Positions 8,136 through 17,940 of a stretch of DNA of 64,000 bases are shown here, piece by piece (position 1 is the stretch's first letter; the number at the start of each line of letters is the position of its first letter). This DNA comes from Oscillospiraceae bacterium (GTDB taxonomy: Bacteria > Bacillota > Clostridia > Oscillospirales > Acutalibacteraceae). The translations under genes were made by a program, and so were the position numbers. The notes under the pieces are model-generated. The model was not told the DNA's origin. It made no database searches and saw only the letters and a program-made list of their open reading frames with translations. The DNA is taken from contig SVOI01000005.1 of assembly GCA_015066465.1 (NCBI GenBank), positions 22,426-86,425 of the forward strand, in the 5' to 3' direction.

Positions 8136-11100
8136 ATTTTGTGCATACTATTTTTTCTGTAGATTTGTAGCTCGATAAGGTTTTGCTTTTGATTACACAA
8201 ACCTTGTACTTATAGGTTTTGCCCTCTTCTGCAGTTGTATCAAGCCAGGTTAAAGTTTTTGAAGATACAGTCTTCATTTTTTTAAAGGAATTCCATTTTC
8301 CTGTTGCTTCGTTATATTCTGAACGATACACTCTGTATTTTTCGCCACCAGATACCTTTGTCCAGTTTACTTTAATTCCATTTTCCGTATTTTCTACAGT
8401 AGCATTTGTTATTGCTAAATATATTGCAGTACCAGTTGCCTTTACTGAGCTGTTGCATTTTTTATAAAGTGCTCTTACCTTATACTTATATTTTGCTCCG
8501 CTCGTTAAACCAGTATCTGTATAAGACAATGTTTTTGCATCTACAACCTTTATTTCATTAAACGATGACCACGTTTTATTTTTTTCGTTGTAAGAAGCAC
8601 GATAAATTTTATACTTTTCTGCATTATTTATTGCTTTCCAGCTTATTTTAAGACCTGTTGTACTGTTCTTAACCTTTGCGCTTGGTGTTGAAAGTATTAC
8701 GCCCACATAATCTGAGCTTTTCTTACACTCTGATACAACCTTGCCTTTATATGCTTTTACTGTATAACTGTATTTAACGCCTTTTTTAACGTTTTTATCA
8801 GTGTAGCTTGTGCCCTTTATTTTAGCTATACTCTTATACTTACTTTCATTCTCTGCTTTTCTGTATAATTTATAGCCATCTGCACCTGATACTGCACCCC
8901 ATTTAATTTTAATAGCATCCGATGAATTAGTCACTCCGCTTATTACTGGCACACCAGGTGCATATTTGCATTTCCAGCCATCAGAATAATATTTTGAAGT
9001 AACACTATTACCATAAGCCTTTAACATATAGTAATAAGTTTTACCGAATTTAACATCCTTATCAACATAGCGGATATTCTCAGTAGTTGCAATTTTTTTC
9101 CATTCTGAACCACTTGTTTTTCTGTAAAGGTAGTATTTTTCGGCACCTGATACTGCACCCCATTTAACTGTAATACCTTTACCAACTTGTGAATCGAACT
9201 TTGTTATTTTAGGCGCTGCAAGATAATAAATGTCATACTTCTGATATGCACTTCTATAACCTTTTGCTATGGCACGAACTGTATAAGAATAATCCTTACC
9301 ACTTTCTGCCTTTGTATCTTTATAACTCAAGGTAGAAGCCGAAACAGTTTTAATTACCTCCCAGCTACCTGTACTGAGTCTACGATAAACAGCATACTCC
9401 TCTGCCCCATTAACCGCAGACCAACTTATTTTTACACCACCAGCGTAGCTTGAAACCTTCACAGTTTCTATTTTCGAAAGGAAAATTACTTCTTTTATAC
9501 TCGAAAGACCGCTTTCAAACGTACCATCAGCAGAAACCGCTTTAAGTGCATATTCATAAACAACGCCACTTGAAACCGCTTTATCGTGATACGTTGTATT
9601 ACTTACAGAGGTTTTTGTAAGCTCTTTCCAATTACTTTCGCCCTTTACTCTTTTATACAGAATAAAATTACTGTATTTATCAATAGTTCCCCACGAAAGT
9701 GAAATACCATCAACTGTTAAAGATGCCGTTATATCAGAAGGTCTGTTAACGTAGGTTGCACTTTTGAAATTACCATCAGCAATGTAGCTCTCACTATTAT
9801 TTTTTACCACTGTTACAGTATATTTATATTGAGTACCACTATTAACTGTTGAGTCGACAAAGCTTGTTTCAGATGCTTTCACATCACTGACTTTTACCCA
9901 ACTGTTATCTGTTGTTCTGTAAATTCTGTAAGCATCGACACCTTCTACTGCCTCCCATTTTACAGTTATAGCATTTGCTTCAGGTGTAGCACTTAATACC
10001 TTTGGTGGTGTCACACGACAGAAATCAAGTGTAAATGCATTACCCTGACTTTCTGTTCCTTCTGAATCAATCGCTACAATTGAATATGCATAGCTTATTA
10101 AAGAAGTTACGCCTTTATCAAGATACTCTGTATTTTTAGTTTCACCTAAAACGAGTATTTCGCCTGTTAAAGTATTTTTTCTTACAACCTTGTACTTAAC
10201 TGCATTAGCAACTGTATTCCAAGAAACACTTATTCCCTCTGCAACGTTCTTAACAACAATATTTTTAGGTGAACCGAGGTAATAAATTGTTCCATCCTTT
10301 GTAGTCATAAGACTCTCAGATTTTTCAAGAGTCGCTGTAACACCATAGGTGTAATACCCACCCTCTGCGCTTGTATCATTATAACTAACAGCAGCCGACG
10401 AGGTTTCACCTATCTTTTTCCATTCATTTTCACCTTTTGTTTTTCTATAAATAACATAACCACTTGCTTCGCTTACACTTTCCCAGCTAACAACTATTCC
10501 GTTATCAGTATTTTTAAAGTCTACACTCTCAGGTGGTGTAACTCTTGATACTGAAGCCGCTGAGTTCATACTACTTTTTGTATCACCACCAACTGTTTTA
10601 AGTGCATAAAAGCAGGTATTACCTTTCTCGATACTTTCATCAATATAACTATTACCATTTACAGTAGCAAGCAACGTCCATTCATCATTTGCGCTATTTT
10701 TTCTGTAAAGCTCATAATTCACTGCACCTGCAACGCTGTTCCAGGAAAGTTTTACACCATTTTCAGCGTTTCTGCTTTCTGTAAATACTGGTGCACCTAA
10801 AAACTTATGATACTTATTCTGTGAGCCTACAACTGAAGAAACAGCACCATTTTCCGTAGCAACACAATAATTATAGCGTTTGTTACTTTCTACTGTTGAA
10901 TCCTCATAATAGAGCTTTGAAGAAGCTGTTTTTTCTAATAAAACCCATTTTTCTGAGCCTGTTTCCTGACGATAAACAGCATAACTCTCGGCACCCGCAA
11001 CTGCACCCCACATAATTCTTACAGAATTATTAACGTTAGAAATTGTTGTGATGGTCGCTGACTTCAGATACAACTGAGAAACACCAGTAGCATAAAATCC

Positions 11101-11877
11101 ACTATAACCATAGCCGTTACCGGATTTTACTGAGTATGTATACGTTACACCACTTTCAACATTTTCATCTGTATAAGTTGTAACGTCTTCTTTCACCTCA
11201 GCTATTGTACGCCATACGCCCTCATCACTTGCTTTTCTGAGGACAGTATATTCTTCTGCACCCGCAACTGCACTCCAATTAAAAACTATTGCATTTTCAA
11301 GAAGCTTGGTTGAAAGCGGTTTAGGATTATCTAAAGTAGAAAAAGTTACTTCTTTAAAAACCTGAACTCCGTCTGCTGGTCTGATATCATTATTCACGTC
11401 ATCATTTGTGAAAAATTCCTTCACTGAAAACTTCACAGAAGTCAACGGACGTGCCGATGTAATCACCTTAAACGTAATTTTAAAAAAGCTTTTGTATTCA
11501 GTGTTACCAGTGCTGACACCATCTGTATTCATAAATGCAACAGAATACAAATCATTACGTCCTTTTGAAAAGCCGTTAACATATTCACCTGTAACATTAT
11601 TTATCTGATTGCCATCTTTATCAATCGAATAAACTGGTCCGGCACTTTTAATTTCTAAGACTGCTGGGTCAAATTCAACGTTTATAATTGCACCACTTAC
11701 ACGTGTAAGATTGGGTTTTAGCTTTATTGTATATGTAATCTCGCTGTTTTCCATACCAGAAGCACCAATATCGAGAAAGCTGTTTGCTGTACCTACAGCA
11801 AACGCTGTAAGCATATTGGCACTTATTAAGCTAAGACACATCACAAGACAAAGCGTTAACGAAACAAATCTTTTCAA
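8134..11877 (-). CDS. Secreted cohesin-like domain protein with twelve fibronectin type III modules
   Basis: 1247 residues from a TTG start at 11877, chosen because AAAGGACGG lies ahead of it and because it yields a proper signal peptide (KRFVSLTLCLVMCLSLIS ... AFA). The open frame reaching 11931 begins inside a hairpin. Residues ~30-190 resemble a cohesin fold: a strand run with FDPAVLEIKSAG, a VAFMNTDG segment and FFKITFKV. Twelve FN3-like modules of about 85 residues follow, each with the pattern I-x-W-x-x-V-x-G-A-x-x-Y-x-V-Y-R-K and a Y-x-Y-x-V strand. There is no sorting motif or catalytic domain. It is a paralogue of the next gene; modules 10-12 are almost the same as modules 5-7 there. 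Surface adhesion or scaffolding is an inference; the cohesin call is from motif reading. Confidence 0.82.
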   Translation of the reverse strand: MKRFVSLTLCLVMCLSLISANMLTAFAVGTANSFLDIGASGMENSEITYTIKLKPNLTRVSGAIINVEFDPAVLEIKSAGPVYSIDKDGNQINNVTGEYVNGFSKGRNDLYSVAFMNTDGVSTGNTEYKSFFKITFKVITSARPLTSVKFSVKEFFTNDDVNNDIRPADGVQVFKEVTFSTLDNPKPLSTKLLENAIVFNWSAVAGAEEYTVLRKASDEGVWRTIAEVKEDVTTYTDENVESGVTYTYSVKSGNGYGYSGFYATGVSQLYLKSATITTISNVNNSVRIMWGAVAGAESYAVYRQETGSEKWVLLEKTASSKLYYEDSTVESNKRYNYCVATENGAVSSVVGSQNKYHKFLGAPVFTESRNAENGVKLSWNSVAGAVNYELYRKNSANDEWTLLATVNGNSYIDESIEKGNTCFYALKTVGGDTKSSMNSAASVSRVTPPESVDFKNTDNGIVVSWESVSEASGYVIYRKTKGENEWKKIGETSSAAVSYNDTSAEGGYYTYGVTATLEKSESLMTTKDGTIYYLGSPKNIVVKNVAEGISVSWNTVANAVKYKVVRKNTLTGEILVLGETKNTEYLDKGVTSLISYAYSIVAIDSEGTESQGNAFTLDFCRVTPPKVLSATPEANAITVKWEAVEGVDAYRIYRTTDNSWVKVSDVKASETSFVDSTVNSGTQYKYTVTVVKNNSESYIADGNFKSATYVNRPSDITASLTVDGISLSWGTIDKYSNFILYKRVKGESNWKELTKTSVSNTTYHDKAVSSGVVYEYALKAVSADGTFESGLSSIKEVIFLSKIETVKVSSYAGGVKISWSAVNGAEEYAVYRRLSTGSWEVIKTVSASTLSYKDTKAESGKDYSYTVRAIAKGYRSAYQKYDIYYLAAPKITKFDSQVGKGITVKWGAVSGAEKYYLYRKTSGSEWKKIATTENIRYVDKDVKFGKTYYYMLKAYGNSVTSKYYSDGWKCKYAPGVPVISGVTNSSDAIKIKWGAVSGADGYKLYRKAENESKYKSIAKIKGTSYTDKNVKKGVKYSYTVKAYKGKVVSECKKSSDYVGVILSTPSAKVKNSTTGLKISWKAINNAEKYKIYRASYNEKNKTWSSFNEIKVVDAKTLSYTDTGLTSGAKYKYKVRALYKKCNSSVKATGTAIYLAITNATVENTENGIKVNWTKVSGGEKYRVYRSEYNEATGKWNSFKKMKTVSSKTLTWLDTTAEEGKTYKYKVCVIKSKTLSSYKSTEKIVCTK
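8150..8955 (-). repeat. FN3 three-module block, copy 1 of a dispersed direct repeat
   Basis: The last three FN3 modules of the longer protein match the block at about 12220-13030 very closely, both as protein (roughly four of five residues by eye) and as DNA, with the same orientation. Edges are approximate. It suggests duplication or gene conversion between the tandem paralogues. Confidence 0.75.
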
Positions 11878-11911
11878 ATGATTTTTCCGTCCTTTCTTTA
11901 TTAGTAAGTCA

Positions 11912-11937
11912 ATCCCCCTGCTTTTTTGCAAGGGGAT
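11912..11937 (-). terminator. Intercistronic hairpin, possible weak terminator or attenuator
   Basis: ATCCCC..TGC / GCA.GGGGAT folds with a short A-rich loop between the two FN3 genes. The minus strand has no T-run after it, so partial read-through into the downstream paralogue is likely. Confidence 0.4.
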
Positions 11938-11949
11938 ATTTTAAAACAC

Positions 11950-14616
11950 TCAGCAAGAAATACCTTCTTGATTAAAAGAACTGACACTATCCCCATTTAC
12001 TGCTTTTACAGTATAAATATACTCAGTATTTACGATAATATCTGCATCCTTATACGTTGTATTTTCAACACCTTCAAGGCTACCTATCAAAGCCCAGTCT
12101 GTATACAAGGTTTTTCTGTAAATTTCATAACCTGATGCACCTTTTACTTCTCCAAAAACAAGTATGTTTGCACCCGATGTGTTTTCACACGAAATTAATT
12201 CTGGTGTGTACAAGCAAACTATTCTTTCAGTAGATTTAAAGCTTGATAAAGTTTTACTTTTAATAACACAAACCTTGTATTTATAGGTTACGCCTTCTTT
12301 TGCAGTTGTATCAAGGTATGTTAACGTTTTTGCATACACTGTTTTTAATGCTACGAAAGAATCCCATTTACCAGTTGCTTCATTAAACTCAGAACGATAA
12401 ACCCTGTACTTTTCTGCACCTTTCACAGCGGTCCAATTTATCTTTACACCAGTTCCTTCATTTTCTACTGTTGCATTTGTTATTTCTAAGTATATCGCTG
12501 TACTTGTTGCTTTTACTGAGCTCTTGCATTTTTTGTAAAGAGCTCTCACTTTATACTTATACTTTTCACCGCTTGTTACTTCTGAATCTATATATGTCAA
12601 TGTTTTGGCATCAACTATCTTCACATCTTCAAATGATGACCATTTTTTAGCTGTTGCATCATATTCAGCACGATAAATCTTATATTGCTCGGCACCATTA
12701 ATTGCCTTCCAGCTTATTTTAAGTCCTGTTGTGCTGTTCTTGACTTTTGCACTTGGTGTTGCAAGTATTATTCCTTTGTAATCAGAACTCTTTTTACACT
12801 CTGACAAAACCTTACCTTTATAAGCCTTTACCGTATAAGTATATTTCACGCCTTTTTTAACGTTGCTATCTGTATAGCTTGTTCCACTCAATTTTGCTAT
12901 ATTCTTATACTTACTTTCACCCTCTGCTTTTCTGTATAATTTATAGCCATCAACTCCTGAAACGCTACTCCACTTTATTTTTATTGCACTTGTTGTATTT
13001 GTTACTTCACTTATTACAGGAGTTTTAAGTGTGCATTTTACAGACCAACCTGGTTTTACACAACCAGATACGTTTTTACCATTTTCGGATTTAAGCGTGT
13101 AGGTATACGTCTTTCCGGTTTTCACGTCAGTATCAGTAAAATAATTTTTTGTTGTTGTAGCAATCAACTTGAATTTACCTTCACTATTCAAGCGATAAAC
13201 ACGATATTTTGCAGCACCTGCTACTACATCCCAATTGAGTGTGATACCCTTGTTCATATCGCTTGATGTACTTTTAACTCTTGGAGCTGCAAGATAATTA
13301 ATTGCATAAGCGTCATAAGAACTCCACGTATTATCTATATAAGCTCTTACTGCATAATAGTTTACAGCACCAGTTGTAGCACCTTTATCTACGTAACTTG
13401 TTGTTTTATTAGAAACAGTTTCTAATTCTGTCCAGACTGTTTCACCCTTAACCTTTCTTAAAATGCAATATTTTTGAGCACCTTTAACTTCTGCCCATTT
13501 AACCTTTACGCCATCAACGTGATTAGCTAAAGTAACCTTAGAAACTATTGCAACACATTTAATTTTTACTGCATCAGACTGAGCACTTGCACTTTCGCCT
13601 CTATAAACAATAACTGAATATTCGTAGGTAACACCACTTGTAACGTCCTTATCAGTTACTGCAAGCACGTCACCCTCTACCCGTTTCATTTCCATCCACA
13701 CAGATTCGCCTGCTACTCTTTTCTGAATAGAAAAGGCAGTTGCGCCCTCGACCTTATCCCAGGCAATTCTGACACCAGATTTTTCATTTGTTACTGTTAT
13801 TTTTACAGCATCTATATAATTGAAGGATTTACCAATATACCAGCCATAATCCCCTGCCTGAGATTTGCCTCTTACCGCATAGGTATACTTCGTGTTATTT
13901 TCTATATTTTCTGAGTCAGTATAAGTTAAGCCTGAAACTGTTGCTATTACTCTGAATTTAGAATCCTCGCCACCCTTACGATAAAGAAGATATTCAGTAG
14001 CACCTTTAATCTCATTCCAGTTTATTGTAATTGAATTTTTACCTGCAACAAATGAGGTAATTATACCAGCATCTATTGTTGTAAAATCCTTGTACTCTTT
14101 AATTGTATCTGTTGATGAATAATCACCCGCAACAAACTCTACTGTTGTAAGTGGATAATTTTTATCTATAACCTCAAATGTGATATATGCAAATTCTTTG
14201 CCAGTATCACCTGTTTTGTAACCATTTGCACTTATGTAAGCAAAAGTATAAGCAGAATCATCATACTGAGCGTAGCCGTGAGTATGCATACCAGTAACAA
14301 CCTCTGTTTTGTTACCATCTTCATCTGCTACCATTACAGGACCAGCATCCACAACTCTTAAAACATTCTTGTCAAACTTAACAGTAACTAAAGCACCCGT
14401 TACTGTTATACCACTCGCAAGATTTATTTTAAAGGTTACCCTTCCATCCTTAAAAATAGGCTGACTCGCACTATTTGATGTTCCATCAGTAATAAGATAA
14501 TCAGAAGCTCCTATATAAGAAGATGGCACCTCAACTGCAGAAGCCATTACCAAAAGAGCTGACAACATAGAGATTATTGTCAAAGCAAACGTTAAAATTC
14601 TGAATGTTTTTTTCAT
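11950..14616 (-). CDS. Secreted cohesin-like domain protein with eight fibronectin type III modules
   Basis: 888 residues. An N-terminal signal peptide (KKTFRILTFALTIISMLSALLVMASA) is split by a hydrophobic core of about 17 residues. Residues ~30-190 resemble a cohesin-like beta sandwich, with VTFKINLASG, KFDKNVLRVVDAGP, AYISANG and FAYITFEV in the same order as in the downstream paralogue. Eight FN3 modules follow, each with the W-x-x-V-x-G-A-x-x-Y-x-x-Y-R-K core. AAGGAAAGG stands before the ATG. It is upstream of, and probably co-transcribed with, the 12-module gene. No cell-wall sorting signal, SLH or catalytic domain is visible, so how it stays at the surface is open. The last module is specific to this copy. 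Confidence 0.82.
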   Translation of the reverse strand: MKKTFRILTFALTIISMLSALLVMASAVEVPSSYIGASDYLITDGTSNSASQPIFKDGRVTFKINLASGITVTGALVTVKFDKNVLRVVDAGPVMVADEDGNKTEVVTGMHTHGYAQYDDSAYTFAYISANGYKTGDTGKEFAYITFEVIDKNYPLTTVEFVAGDYSSTDTIKEYKDFTTIDAGIITSFVAGKNSITINWNEIKGATEYLLYRKGGEDSKFRVIATVSGLTYTDSENIENNTKYTYAVRGKSQAGDYGWYIGKSFNYIDAVKITVTNEKSGVRIAWDKVEGATAFSIQKRVAGESVWMEMKRVEGDVLAVTDKDVTSGVTYEYSVIVYRGESASAQSDAVKIKCVAIVSKVTLANHVDGVKVKWAEVKGAQKYCILRKVKGETVWTELETVSNKTTSYVDKGATTGAVNYYAVRAYIDNTWSSYDAYAINYLAAPRVKSTSSDMNKGITLNWDVVAGAAKYRVYRLNSEGKFKLIATTTKNYFTDTDVKTGKTYTYTLKSENGKNVSGCVKPGWSVKCTLKTPVISEVTNTTSAIKIKWSSVSGVDGYKLYRKAEGESKYKNIAKLSGTSYTDSNVKKGVKYTYTVKAYKGKVLSECKKSSDYKGIILATPSAKVKNSTTGLKISWKAINGAEQYKIYRAEYDATAKKWSSFEDVKIVDAKTLTYIDSEVTSGEKYKYKVRALYKKCKSSVKATSTAIYLEITNATVENEGTGVKINWTAVKGAEKYRVYRSEFNEATGKWDSFVALKTVYAKTLTYLDTTAKEGVTYKYKVCVIKSKTLSSFKSTERIVCLYTPELISCENTSGANILVFGEVKGASGYEIYRKTLYTDWALIGSLEGVENTTYKDADIIVNTEYIYTVKAVNGDSVSSFNQEGISC
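12220..13030 (-). repeat. FN3 three-module block, copy 2 of a dispersed direct repeat
   Basis: Modules 5-7 of the shorter paralogue, matching about 8150-8955. Conserved stretches include ATPSAKVKNSTTGLKISWKA and KYKYKVRALYKKC in both. Here the block is followed by one more module, whereas copy 1 ends the protein. Confidence 0.75.
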
Positions 14617-14680
14617 TGTAAATTACCTTTCCTTACGTCTCTTTTTATATACATTTTATATAGCAAAATTATACACAATA

Positions 14681-14709
14681 AATATATCACATATACTTTT
14701 TCAAGTCAA
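14681..14709 (-). promoter_or_regulatory. Sigma-A-type promoter of the FN3 gene pair
   Basis: TTGACT, 17 bases, TATATT on the minus strand, about 65 bases ahead of the start at 14616. Confidence 0.65.
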
Positions 14710-14759
14710 TGAAAGTAATAAAATATAGTGTTAAAAATATGTAAATAAATTCGATAAAA

Positions 14760-14786
14760 TAAAAAGGAGTAGGAAAACCTACTCCT
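14760..14786 (-). terminator. Intrinsic terminator of the flavodoxin-like gene
   Basis: AGGAGTAGG / CCTACTCCT stem with a four-base loop, followed on the minus strand by a T5 run. Confidence 0.8.
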
Positions 14787-14798
14787 GAATTAATATTA

Positions 14799-15260
14799 TT
14801 AAACGTGAATACAATGCCTTACATAGAAAAGTAAATCTTCAGCTTCTCTTTTCAATGCTCTTTGTGAAACTGAAATAACACAGTTAGCAGTACCGCCAGA
14901 AAGTGAAACTTCAGCTCTTAATGCATCAGTTGCTTTTTTCTGACTTCTGCCTTCGCCGAAAACAAGACAAATTATATTTTTAAATCTTAAGTCATTCTGA
15001 CGGATAAACACTTTCATTGCAGGGGCAATATTACCAAAGCTTTCGTCAGTTGCTAAAATTACTGTTTCATAATCATTCAAATCAACATCGTAACCTTTAA
15101 GGCGGATTGATGACGTTTTCTTAGTACCAAAACGATTCTGAATGAACGATTTTCTTGACAAATCACGAAGCTCAAGAACATCTATATCTTGTGAAGCACT
15201 CCTTGAACAGAGCTCTTTTACTTCACTGTCGTTTGAAAAATGAACGAGTAATGTTTTCAA
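14799..15260 (-). CDS. Flavodoxin-fold protein without a recognisable FMN phosphate loop
   Basis: 153 residues from a TTG at 15260, preceded by AGGGGGTG five bases away; the longer frame to 15338 lacks a site. The strand-helix order looks like flavodoxin: first strand KTLLVHFS, central strand DYETVILATDESFGNIAPAMKVF with the turn where flavodoxins carry the second FMN loop, then KNIICLVFGEG. The expected first loop (T/S-x-T-G-N-T) is replaced by SNDSEV, so FMN binding is doubtful. The C-terminal part (RALKREAEDLLFYVRHC) is helical. It stands alone between the FN3 pair and the phosphoesterase, with its own terminator. The function is unknown; the fold assignment is by pattern only. Confidence 0.6.
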   Translation of the reverse strand: MKTLLVHFSNDSEVKELCSRSASQDIDVLELRDLSRKSFIQNRFGTKKTSSIRLKGYDVDLNDYETVILATDESFGNIAPAMKVFIRQNDLRFKNIICLVFGEGRSQKKATDALRAEVSLSGGTANCVISVSQRALKREAEDLLFYVRHCIHV

Positions 15261-15457
15261 CGAAACACCCCCTGTGAGAGATTGCACATCATATTGACAA
15301 GTAAATTCCTTTACAATACAACATCTTGAGTATAACACAAAGATTACTATTTGTAACCACTTTTTTCAAAATTTGACAAATTTCTATTTTTTACACAAAT
15401 AAAATTGTGCAGTTTTATGCAATTTGTTACAAAAACTGTTATTATTTTTCAATTATA

Positions 15458-15486
15458 TTGAATAAAAATTACATTTCTGCTACAAT
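15458..15486 (+). promoter_or_regulatory. Sigma-A-type promoter of the metallophosphoesterase gene
   Basis: TTGAAT, 17 bases, TACAAT, 57 bases ahead of the start at 15544. The short leader holds a GAGTAA / TTACTC hairpin. Confidence 0.6.
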
Positions 15487-15543
15487 ATCTTGTAGTTGAG
15501 TAACATCAAATTACTCTTAATTCATTTTTAAGAAGGTATACTT

Positions 15544-16758
15544 ATGAGACCAATCAGAACTTTTATACATCAGAATGGTATAAAGCTCTTACTTAACGCT
15601 GAAAAACCTCTTTACGATTTAACAAAAGGTAAGCTTGCAAAAAACAGATTTTTATCATCTGTTGAAGTAGAAGATATAGGCACATCTGTTAAAATTGTAA
15701 AAGAAACAAATAATGCAACTTATATTGCAAAATACAAAGAAGATGGAACTATTGACAACGGCGACTTCAAAATTCTTTTAACAACCGATATGCATCTTGA
15801 TGAGGATTACGATTTAAACGACAAAACCTTTGACAGAATTTTTAAGCAAATCCGCGATAACAAGCCTGACCTTGTTATTTTCACTGGCGACTGTATTCAA
15901 TCCAGATTCCAGCAGATAGATGCAATTCAATTTGCAGAGTGGATGGAAAAAATCGGTGTTTACTGGGCTTACGTTTTCGGTAATCACGAAGCAAGAGAAG
16001 AAAAAAGTTACTATAAATACCTTATTTTTAAAAGTCTTGTAGATTACCCACATTGCCTTTCAAAATTCGGTAATAAAGACCTTTTTGGTTTTGGTAACTT
16101 TATTATTAACATAATGAACTCAGAAACCGAGTTAAAGCACTCACTTTTCTTCTTTGATTCAGGTAGAGACGTTATAGAAAGTCACGCACTTAACGACAAC
16201 GTTCCTTTGGAATATGTTAATAGTTACGATTATATTAAGCCAGGTCAAATCCGTTGGTATGAAAACGAACTCAAATCATTAAGAAACACTTACGGTGAAG
16301 TAAAGAACTCTCTTTATATGCATATTCCGATTCCAGAATATAAACAAATATTTAAGTTAGATGAAAATGGCGACTATATGAGAGACGGAAACGGCGAACT
16401 TTTAAGAGAAGCCGACAAACAGCTTATTAAAAATGAAAATGCTGACATTCTCTACGGCAGAGCATTTGAAACTGTTGGTTGCTCAAAACACAACTCTGGT
16501 CTTTTCGAGAGCATGAAAAAGAATAATGCAGTTGCTATTTTCTCTGGTCATGACCATGTTAATGATATAGCTTTCAGACTCGAAAACATACTTCTTGTTT
16601 ACGTTCAGTATGCAAGCTACAACGCTTACAACTTAGGTAACTACGAAGGTATTGTTTCTCTCCCTGAAAAAGACTGGCAACAGGGCGTTACAATTTCAAC
16701 TGTTAAAAATGACGGCACAATTACACTTGAACAAAAAATGAATAACATTTACTTATAA
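15544..16758 (+). CDS. Calcineurin-like metallophosphoesterase
   Basis: A 404-residue cytoplasmic phosphoesterase with the dimetal-site motifs in order: D82 and H84 in TTDMHLD (in place of the usual GDxH), GDC with D116, GNHE with N147/H148, a later histidine in YMHIPIPEY, and SGHDHVND. The first ~75 residues are a separate beta-rich section without a motif I know. It lacks a signal peptide. The relatives include broad phosphodiesterases and purple-acid-phosphatase-like enzymes, so the substrate cannot be named. AAGAAGG lies before the ATG. It is a single-gene unit with its own promoter and a strong shared terminator. Confidence 0.85.
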   Translation: MRPIRTFIHQNGIKLLLNAEKPLYDLTKGKLAKNRFLSSVEVEDIGTSVKIVKETNNATYIAKYKEDGTIDNGDFKILLTTDMHLDEDYDLNDKTFDRIFKQIRDNKPDLVIFTGDCIQSRFQQIDAIQFAEWMEKIGVYWAYVFGNHEAREEKSYYKYLIFKSLVDYPHCLSKFGNKDLFGFGNFIINIMNSETELKHSLFFFDSGRDVIESHALNDNVPLEYVNSYDYIKPGQIRWYENELKSLRNTYGEVKNSLYMHIPIPEYKQIFKLDENGDYMRDGNGELLREADKQLIKNENADILYGRAFETVGCSKHNSGLFESMKKNNAVAIFSGHDHVNDIAFRLENILLVYVQYASYNAYNLGNYEGIVSLPEKDWQQGVTISTVKNDGTITLEQKMNNIYL

Positions 16759-16766
16759 AAATCACA

Positions 16767-16806
16767 AACCCATCGGTAATTTTTTGGAATTACCGATGGG
16801 TTCTTT
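16767..16806. terminator. Bidirectional intrinsic terminator
   Basis: A 15-bp perfect stem (AACCCATCGGTAATT and its complement) with a six-base loop, between convergent genes, followed by CTTTT. Confidence 0.85.
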
Positions 16807-17891
16807 TAAAATATCTCTTTCATTAACTTTTCTGTCATTTCTTCAATCACAGAAAAATCGGTTGCTCTTATATAATAATCTTCGAGTCTGTCGTGAATTC
16901 CTTTTGCGACGGATATTTTTCTGACTGCTTCACTGAGCATTTCTTCCTGTGCCTTTTTGTTGAAATTTAAAGTTTCTTTCATTTCAGAAAGCGATTCCTT
17001 ATTTAAAAATCTTGTAGCGTGTGTAACCTTTTCTTCGTTTATCAATGTTTTATGTGCCGAAGTTTCTGTAAAGAAACACAGCTTCAATTCAGGTATAATC
17101 ACGTGTTCAATTTTTGCAGTCGGGAATAATGGGCAGTAGCATTCATAAACAGTGCAGCCGTTATTCCTTGCATATTCTGACACGTAATCCATAATAAATG
17201 GTGCACAAATTGAAAAATCATCTTTTATAGTTACTATTCTTTCAGAGAGAGCTACTATAGTGTCATATTGAAGCACTACACCATCGGGTGAAATTGCACT
17301 TAAAAATCTTTTTTGTTTCTTGCCCTTTTCTGAATTTTTTCTTACTGGAATTTCTCTTTTACATAATCTTTCTGCATAATTTTTAAGCTTTTCTCTGTCT
17401 GTAATTCCATCGCAATATCGCATATTTTCTAAAGATAGGCGTGAAGCCACCTGCATAAAATCTGCCGCTTTTCTGTGAAGCCTTTTATTCTCATCACTAA
17501 GATTTATAATTGCAGTTTTATATTCTTTTAAGTAGTTTTTATCCCACGCCTCACCTAAATTTACAATAAATTCAGTAACACCGGGATATGTTGCATCAAA
17601 AGTATGTGGTGACGTACCATCAACTATAGAAAAATTAATTTCTGGTGCTAAGACTACATCTAAAGAATTCGGGTCTGCGCTACAATATCCACGCTCTACA
17701 AAATAGCCTTTTCTTTCTAATTCTGAGGCAATTTTTTTCATAAGAGTAGATTTACCTGTACCGGGTCCACCTTTCAAGATGTAATGCTTTCCGTTATCCT
17801 TTGGGTCATACATCTCAGAAAAAAGTGAAACATATTTGCTTTTATTATTAGCACCAAAAAAGAATGAAACAGGTGTAATAGTCTTTGTCAT
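16806..17891 (-). CDS. P-loop ATPase/GTPase of the PRK06851 type
   Basis: A 361-residue soluble protein. A Walker A motif GGPGTGKST is at residues 41-49, just after a strand HYILK. A second nucleotide-binding-like section lies in the C-terminal half but without a second clear P-loop. Clostridial proteins of this make-up are annotated as PRK06851 family ATPases of unknown function. AGGAGTGATGTT precedes the ATG. A small stem-loop (CGACGA / TCGTCG, 17906-17927) sits three bases upstream of the Shine-Dalgarno and might affect initiation. Divergent from the XRE gene at 18110, convergent to the phosphoesterase. Confidence 0.75.
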   Translation of the reverse strand: MTKTITPVSFFFGANNKSKYVSLFSEMYDPKDNGKHYILKGGPGTGKSTLMKKIASELERKGYFVERGYCSADPNSLDVVLAPEINFSIVDGTSPHTFDATYPGVTEFIVNLGEAWDKNYLKEYKTAIINLSDENKRLHRKAADFMQVASRLSLENMRYCDGITDREKLKNYAERLCKREIPVRKNSEKGKKQKRFLSAISPDGVVLQYDTIVALSERIVTIKDDFSICAPFIMDYVSEYARNNGCTVYECYCPLFPTAKIEHVIIPELKLCFFTETSAHKTLINEEKVTHATRFLNKESLSEMKETLNFNKKAQEEMLSEAVRKISVAKGIHDRLEDYYIRATDFSVIEEMTEKLMKEIF

Positions 17892-17940
17892 AACATCACT
17901 CCTATCGACGAGTTTTGTAATTCGTCGGGTTATAGAGTAT

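Noticed and set aside
8134..14616. CRISPR-like or tandem DNA repeat array
   Set aside because: The repetition is coding: FN3 modules of ~85 residues with diverged sequence, not short identical repeats with spacers.
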